The position numbers and the translations under genes were made by a program. This document shows positions 61,501 through 64,000 of a stretch of DNA of 64,000 nt, piece after piece; position 1 is the first letter of the stretch; each line of letters begins with the position of its first letter. The notes below the pieces were generated by a model. That model was not told the DNA's origin. It searched no databases and saw nothing but the letters and a program-made list of their open reading frames with translations. The DNA comes from Nostoc sp. MS1 (GTDB lineage Bacteria > Cyanobacteriota > Cyanobacteriia > Cyanobacteriales > Nostocaceae), in contig NZ_AP023443.1 of the NCBI RefSeq assembly GCF_019976755.1, forward strand, positions 62,001 to 126,000, given 5' to 3'.

Positions 61501-64000
61501 TTCTAAATCAGTAAATAACTGACTTTGCAGACGTTTAGCTCTAGTGGCAAAAGCAGCAGATTGGGAATAATTTACTTCTAACAAAATGGTAGAGCTAAAA
61601 TTACCGATCAAATCATCAACTTGAGGATGTAAAGGTAGACGATTAAAAAACAGGATGTTAAGAGTAAAATGGCGCGTTTTGCTCCAAGTAGCCAACACCT
61701 CACAATAAACTGCACACAGGGCATTTGTCGGTGTCAAACCTAAGCGAGTAGCTTTAGCTTTAAACCGTTGCCAACTTTCTGGTGCTAATTTTCCAGTCCG
61801 GCGGATAAATTTTGACTGTGATACTAAAGCAAGATTTTTCGCCAAAGGTAATTCTGGCGCAGGCGGTAAAGTAGACAGACGATTTTTCCAATATGCTAAA
61901 GAGTTTTGATAAGTCTTGGAATTTTGAAATTTATTCAGGGCTAATACATAGTCTCGATAAGAAATCTCCAAAGTAGGAAGATAAATATCAAGATTCTGAT
62001 ATAGCTGGCAAAATTCTTGGGTAGCAATACCGTCAGATATGCCATCTAAAATCATCAAACTAACGCTGAAATGAACGCGAAAACATCGTTCATCAAGTCG
62101 ATGAACTGTAATTTCAAATAAAGGCCATTTGTCAGTGCTAGGGCCGTGCTGAATCATACGCTGTCGTACCGATTCTAAACAGGCTGTAACTACTTCTGGC
62201 TCCTGACCTCGCAAATCAACGACCTCTATTTGATAATCTGGGACTTGCTCTAGAATTTGCTGTTGTCCATCTGGCGAAATCACTGCCCGCAGCATATCAT
62301 GTCGCTCAATCAACCTCTGTAAAACTCGCTGACATCGGTTAATATCTAAATCGTAAACTTCATATTCATCATAAGTATGCGCTCGCAAATTTCCTAGTTC
62401 AAAAACACTACTCTGCCCCAACCAATAAGCTTGCTGAATATCTGTCAGAGGAAAAGGCAGATGTCGCTGCTCTGGCACTGGTATAACTTTCCATGCAGAA
62501 AAGTCATCGTTTGCCGTTGTGATTTCTTGATTTATAGTGTGAGCGACATCTGCAATCATATCAGTAGCAGTAGTAGTGGTTTTATTTATACTTCCAGAGT
62601 GTTGTTTATGATTGAGTAACTCACGAGAAGTTAAAAAAAAACCGCCTGTTCGCATATCTTCGACACTCTGCTTCACAGCTTGAATCACATAATCAATATC
62701 TTCATCAGTGTGAGCAGTTGACAAGAACAAGTTGCGACCTTCCCAAATATAAATTCCTTTCTCAATCATGTGATAGTGGAACAAATCTAGTTCCAAATTC
62801 AGGTCGGACAACTGATCTGCGGAAAGGGAACCCAGAGAATTCTGTACAAGCGCAAAGCGGAAGAGAGAACCACAATAAAGAACTTGAATTGGCACTTGCT
62901 GTTGTTGGAAGTAAGCATTAATTTGAGTAGCTAATTTTGCAGTACGCTGATTCAAGTTTTGTTGTAAAGTAGGGCCTTGCTGTTTAAGATACTTGAGAAC
63001 CGCTCTAGCAGTAGCCGTAGTCAAGGGATTTTTATTAAAGGTTCCACCGTAGAAAATAGTTCCAGGACGAGGACGTGATTGATCGCCATAATTCCATGCG
63101 CCACCATCCATACTATCCATATACTTAGCTCTGCCAGCAACGATACCAATCGGCATCCCTCCACCTACAACTTTACCGTAAGTAGCTATATCTGCATTGA
63201 TACCGTACCATGCTTGAGCACCACCAAGATGAAGGCGGAAGCCTGTAATTACTTCATCAAAAATCAGTATGATATTTTGAGCTTTGGTCAGTTCTCTTAA
63301 ATTTTGTAAGAATTCTTGCGGCTGTACATCTGGATGATCGCTTTGTACTGGCTCAACAATAACAGCCGCTAATTCTTGGGCATTTTCTCGAATTAATTCT
63401 AGGGATTGGAGATCGCCATATTTCAGAATTAATGTATCCTCAGCTAAAGATTGCGGAATGCCAGTCAAGGGTAACGCCGCAGGTTTGCCATCTTCTGTTT
63501 GCGATAAAACTAGTAAAGACCCATCATATTGGCCATGATAAGAGCCAGAAAAGAAAGCAATTTTTGAGCGACCTGTAACACCACGCGCCAAGCGCAACGC
63601 AATCATTACTGCTTCTGTACCTGTATTACAGAATGCAACTCTATCCATCCCTGTCAGTTCAGAGATGAGTTCAGCTACCTCACCTGCCCATCTCGACTGT
63701 GGCCCGATTTGGATGCCTTCTTTAATTTGCTCTGCTACAGCTTCCATTATGAAAGATGGAGAATGCCCAAATAAGTGTACTCCAAATCCCATTGACAGGT
63801 CGATATACTCGTTGCCGTCCAAATCCCAGATTTTCGAGCCTTGAGAACCTTTACCGACGATGGGATAAATAATCTCTTTTGTCAATGGACGGAATCTAGC
63901 AGCTGCTCTTCTATCTGCTAATACAGGATGATAAGTTTGTTTTTCTTTTTTAGAACTAGGAGTGCGTTTGGTGTAGCGAGCAATAAAGGAATTTAAATAA
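58504..64000 (-). CDS. NRPS C-terminal part: aminotransferase - Cy - A(Cys) - PCP - TE, open to the window edge
   Basis: 1831 visible residues; the frame runs off the edge (upstream of the apparent TTG it reads YLNSFIARYTKRTPS and HPVLADRRAAARFRP, the usual linker), so the true start is outside. Domain order: GSA-type aminotransferase (about 40-460, PLP Lys in ADIATYGKVVGGGMPIG); heterocyclization domain (LTDIQQAYWLG, RHDMLRAVI, LPPAPELPL, FTLNILFFNRLPLHPQV, PIVFTSSLN); adenylation (YVIFTSGSTGLPKGVMVDH); carrier (DNFFELGGNSLLAVRL); thioesterase (LLGGWSMGGLVAYEMA, nucleophile Ser). The specificity pocket aligned to GrsA reads DLYNLSLIWK, the cysteine code. No oxidase domain is inserted, so a thiazoline, not a thiazole, is expected. 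Confidence 0.93.
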   Translation of the reverse strand, partial: YLNSFIARYTKRTPSSKKEKQTYHPVLADRRAAARFRPLTKEIIYPIVGKGSQGSKIWDLDGNEYIDLSMGFGVHLFGHSPSFIMEAVAEQIKEGIQIGPQSRWAGEVAELISELTGMDRVAFCNTGTEAVMIALRLARGVTGRSKIAFFSGSYHGQYDGSLLVLSQTEDGKPAALPLTGIPQSLAEDTLILKYGDLQSLELIRENAQELAAVIVEPVQSDHPDVQPQEFLQNLRELTKAQNIILIFDEVITGFRLHLGGAQAWYGINADIATYGKVVGGGMPIGIVAGRAKYMDSMDGGAWNYGDQSRPRPGTIFYGGTFNKNPLTTATARAVLKYLKQQGPTLQQNLNQRTAKLATQINAYFQQQQVPIQVLYCGSLFRFALVQNSLGSLSADQLSDLNLELDLFHYHMIEKGIYIWEGRNLFLSTAHTDEDIDYVIQAVKQSVEDMRTGGFFLTSRELLNHKQHSGSINKTTTTATDMIADVAHTINQEITTANDDFSAWKVIPVPEQRHLPFPLTDIQQAYWLGQSSVFELGNLRAHTYDEYEVYDLDINRCQRVLQRLIERHDMLRAVISPDGQQQILEQVPDYQIEVVDLRGQEPEVVTACLESVRQRMIQHGPSTDKWPLFEITVHRLDERCFRVHFSVSLMILDGISDGIATQEFCQLYQNLDIYLPTLEISYRDYVLALNKFQNSKTYQNSLAYWKNRLSTLPPAPELPLAKNLALVSQSKFIRRTGKLAPESWQRFKAKATRLGLTPTNALCAVYCEVLATWSKTRHFTLNILFFNRLPLHPQVDDLIGNFSSTILLEVNYSQSAAFATRAKRLQSQLFTDLEHSDVSGIQVLREQSRIETKTSKAAMPIVFTSSLNLQPQGNEAIAVPLSGKLICNALQTPQVQIDHEVYEQNGALLCNWDVVEEIFPEGMIDDMFSAYTHLLQRLADEDEAWQEQSFQLLPARQLEQRIAVNSTDAPIAKAMLHTLFAEQVAERSQQAAVVAANKTLTYQELYRYSHQIGRWLRQLGTRPNVLVAVVMQKGWEQVVAVLGVLQSGAAYLPIDPALPQERLQYLIAQSEVGLVLTQSWLKDKIQWTENIQLLCVDREDIENIDDQPLELIQQPEDLAYVIFTSGSTGLPKGVMVDHRGAVNTICDVNKHFGVGSEDRVLALSSLSFDLSVYDIFGTLAAGGTIILPDADALKNPAHWTQLLIEEKITIWNSVPALMQMLVDYASSYDLSACSLRLVLLSGDWIGVTLPDQIKSLFAGVQVISLGGATEASIWSVCYPITTVDPTQPSILYGKPMTNQRTHILNDNLAPCPDWVVGNLYLEGIGLAKGYWRDEKKTNAQFIVHPQTGKRLYRTGDIGRYLPDGNIEFLGREDFQVKVQGYRIELGEIESALRQHPAIRDVFVTAVGEVHSSKRLVAYVRTEQSLIADVNELRNFLGHKLPEYMIPTAFIVLETFPLTPNGKVDRKALPNPERVTERQSNFVAPADALQLQLAQIWEELLNVHPVGIRDNFFELGGNSLLAVRLMAKVHKLYQQELSLSTLLQGPSVEHLANVLRQQTTQRWSSLVEIQPGTSQRPLFFVHPVGGNVLCYVDLARNLGSEKPFYGLQSVGLNGEQPPYTRVEDMAAHYIQELQTIQPQGPYLLGGWSMGGLVAYEMAQQLHQQQQEVSALVLLDSRVPTSVPNLDDATLLTWFARDLSGLVGKNFTLLPDEIQNLKSEAGLHYLLEQAIKADILPSDIEVTQMQRLLEIFKANTRAMWNYQPKVYAQPIVLIRPQEVFSADFDDFGDASWGWHKFAQQLTIQTISGNHYSILAQPHVRVLAQQLREYLAQVI

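Noticed and set aside
63079..63300. Plus-strand frame inside the NRPS
   Set aside because: Antisense to the aminotransferase domain; no recognisable motif.
1..64000. CRISPR arrays, tRNA and rRNA genes
   Set aside because: No regularly spaced direct repeats and no cloverleaf or rRNA-like sequence was noticed on either strand. A tRNAscan and CRISPR search was not possible here.

Overview
The window comes from a filamentous, Nostoc/Anabaena-like cyanobacterium. Evidence: many GCGATCGC (HIP1) palindromes, a group 2 sigma factor, a CyRepA1-type plasmid replication protein, Nostoc-type small plasmid proteins, a small dispersed repeat, several insertion sequences, and a hybrid NRPS. The CyRepA1 gene plus a 7-11 kb block of plasmid-type genes suggests a large plasmid, or a plasmid integrated in a chromosome. 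The sequence alone does not settle which. No rRNA, tRNA or CRISPR array was seen.

Layout. 1-6.8 kb: the end of a PRPP synthetase, a phosphoribosyltransferase, a dienelactone-hydrolase-like enzyme, a GCS2-type ligase, a pentapeptide-repeat protein and a Na,K-ATPase-like P2 pump, all on the plus strand. 7-16.9 kb: accessory and decayed DNA. It holds a PLP decarboxylase, an EamA transporter stump, a complete IS630 element with 43-bp perfect ends, a decapitated ISAs1-type transposase, an AAA-like stump, a quinone oxidoreductase, a two-winged-helix-like protein, a sigma factor, and a glutathione-transferase pseudogene carrying a 24-bp repeat insertion. 17-26 kb: a SNF2 helicase, a SnoaL-like protein, a membrane GGDEF/EAL protein and a Bax-inhibitor-1 family protein. 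26.5-32 kb: a DEAD/DEAH helicase and the CyRepA1 replication gene on the minus strand. Broken copies of the rep gene tail and of neighbouring plasmid frames lie at 22 kb, 25 kb and 32 kb.

33-38.5 kb: a VOC/GNAT gene pair, a secreted solenoid protein, and a TetR regulator divergent from a GNAT-SDR operon, with a readable promoter and operator between them. 38.6-49.7 kb: plasmid backbone. This is an eight-gene minus-strand operon of small unknown proteins, a ribbon-helix-helix gene with repeated TGGGATAAC boxes and an apparent -1 frameshift, an ISKra4-type transposase, and a plus-strand operon of replication-type proteins whose last gene is partly duplicated in tandem.

49.7-64 kb: a minus-strand thiol and natural-product region. 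It contains gshA, a glutathione S-transferase, a Nit-type amidase, a serine acetyltransferase (cysE), a ferric-reductase-like membrane protein, a CARDB/vanadium-haloperoxidase-like enzyme, an MFS exporter and the C-terminal 1831 residues of an NRPS that runs off the right edge. The NRPS reads aminotransferase - heterocyclization (Cy) - adenylation - carrier - thioesterase. The adenylation pocket reads as DLYNLSLIWK, the signature for cysteine, so the visible end of the line should add an amine to a PKS/NRPS chain, attach Cys, cyclise it to a thiazoline and release it. The adjacent exporter, haloperoxidase and cysteine-supply gene fit one biosynthetic locus.
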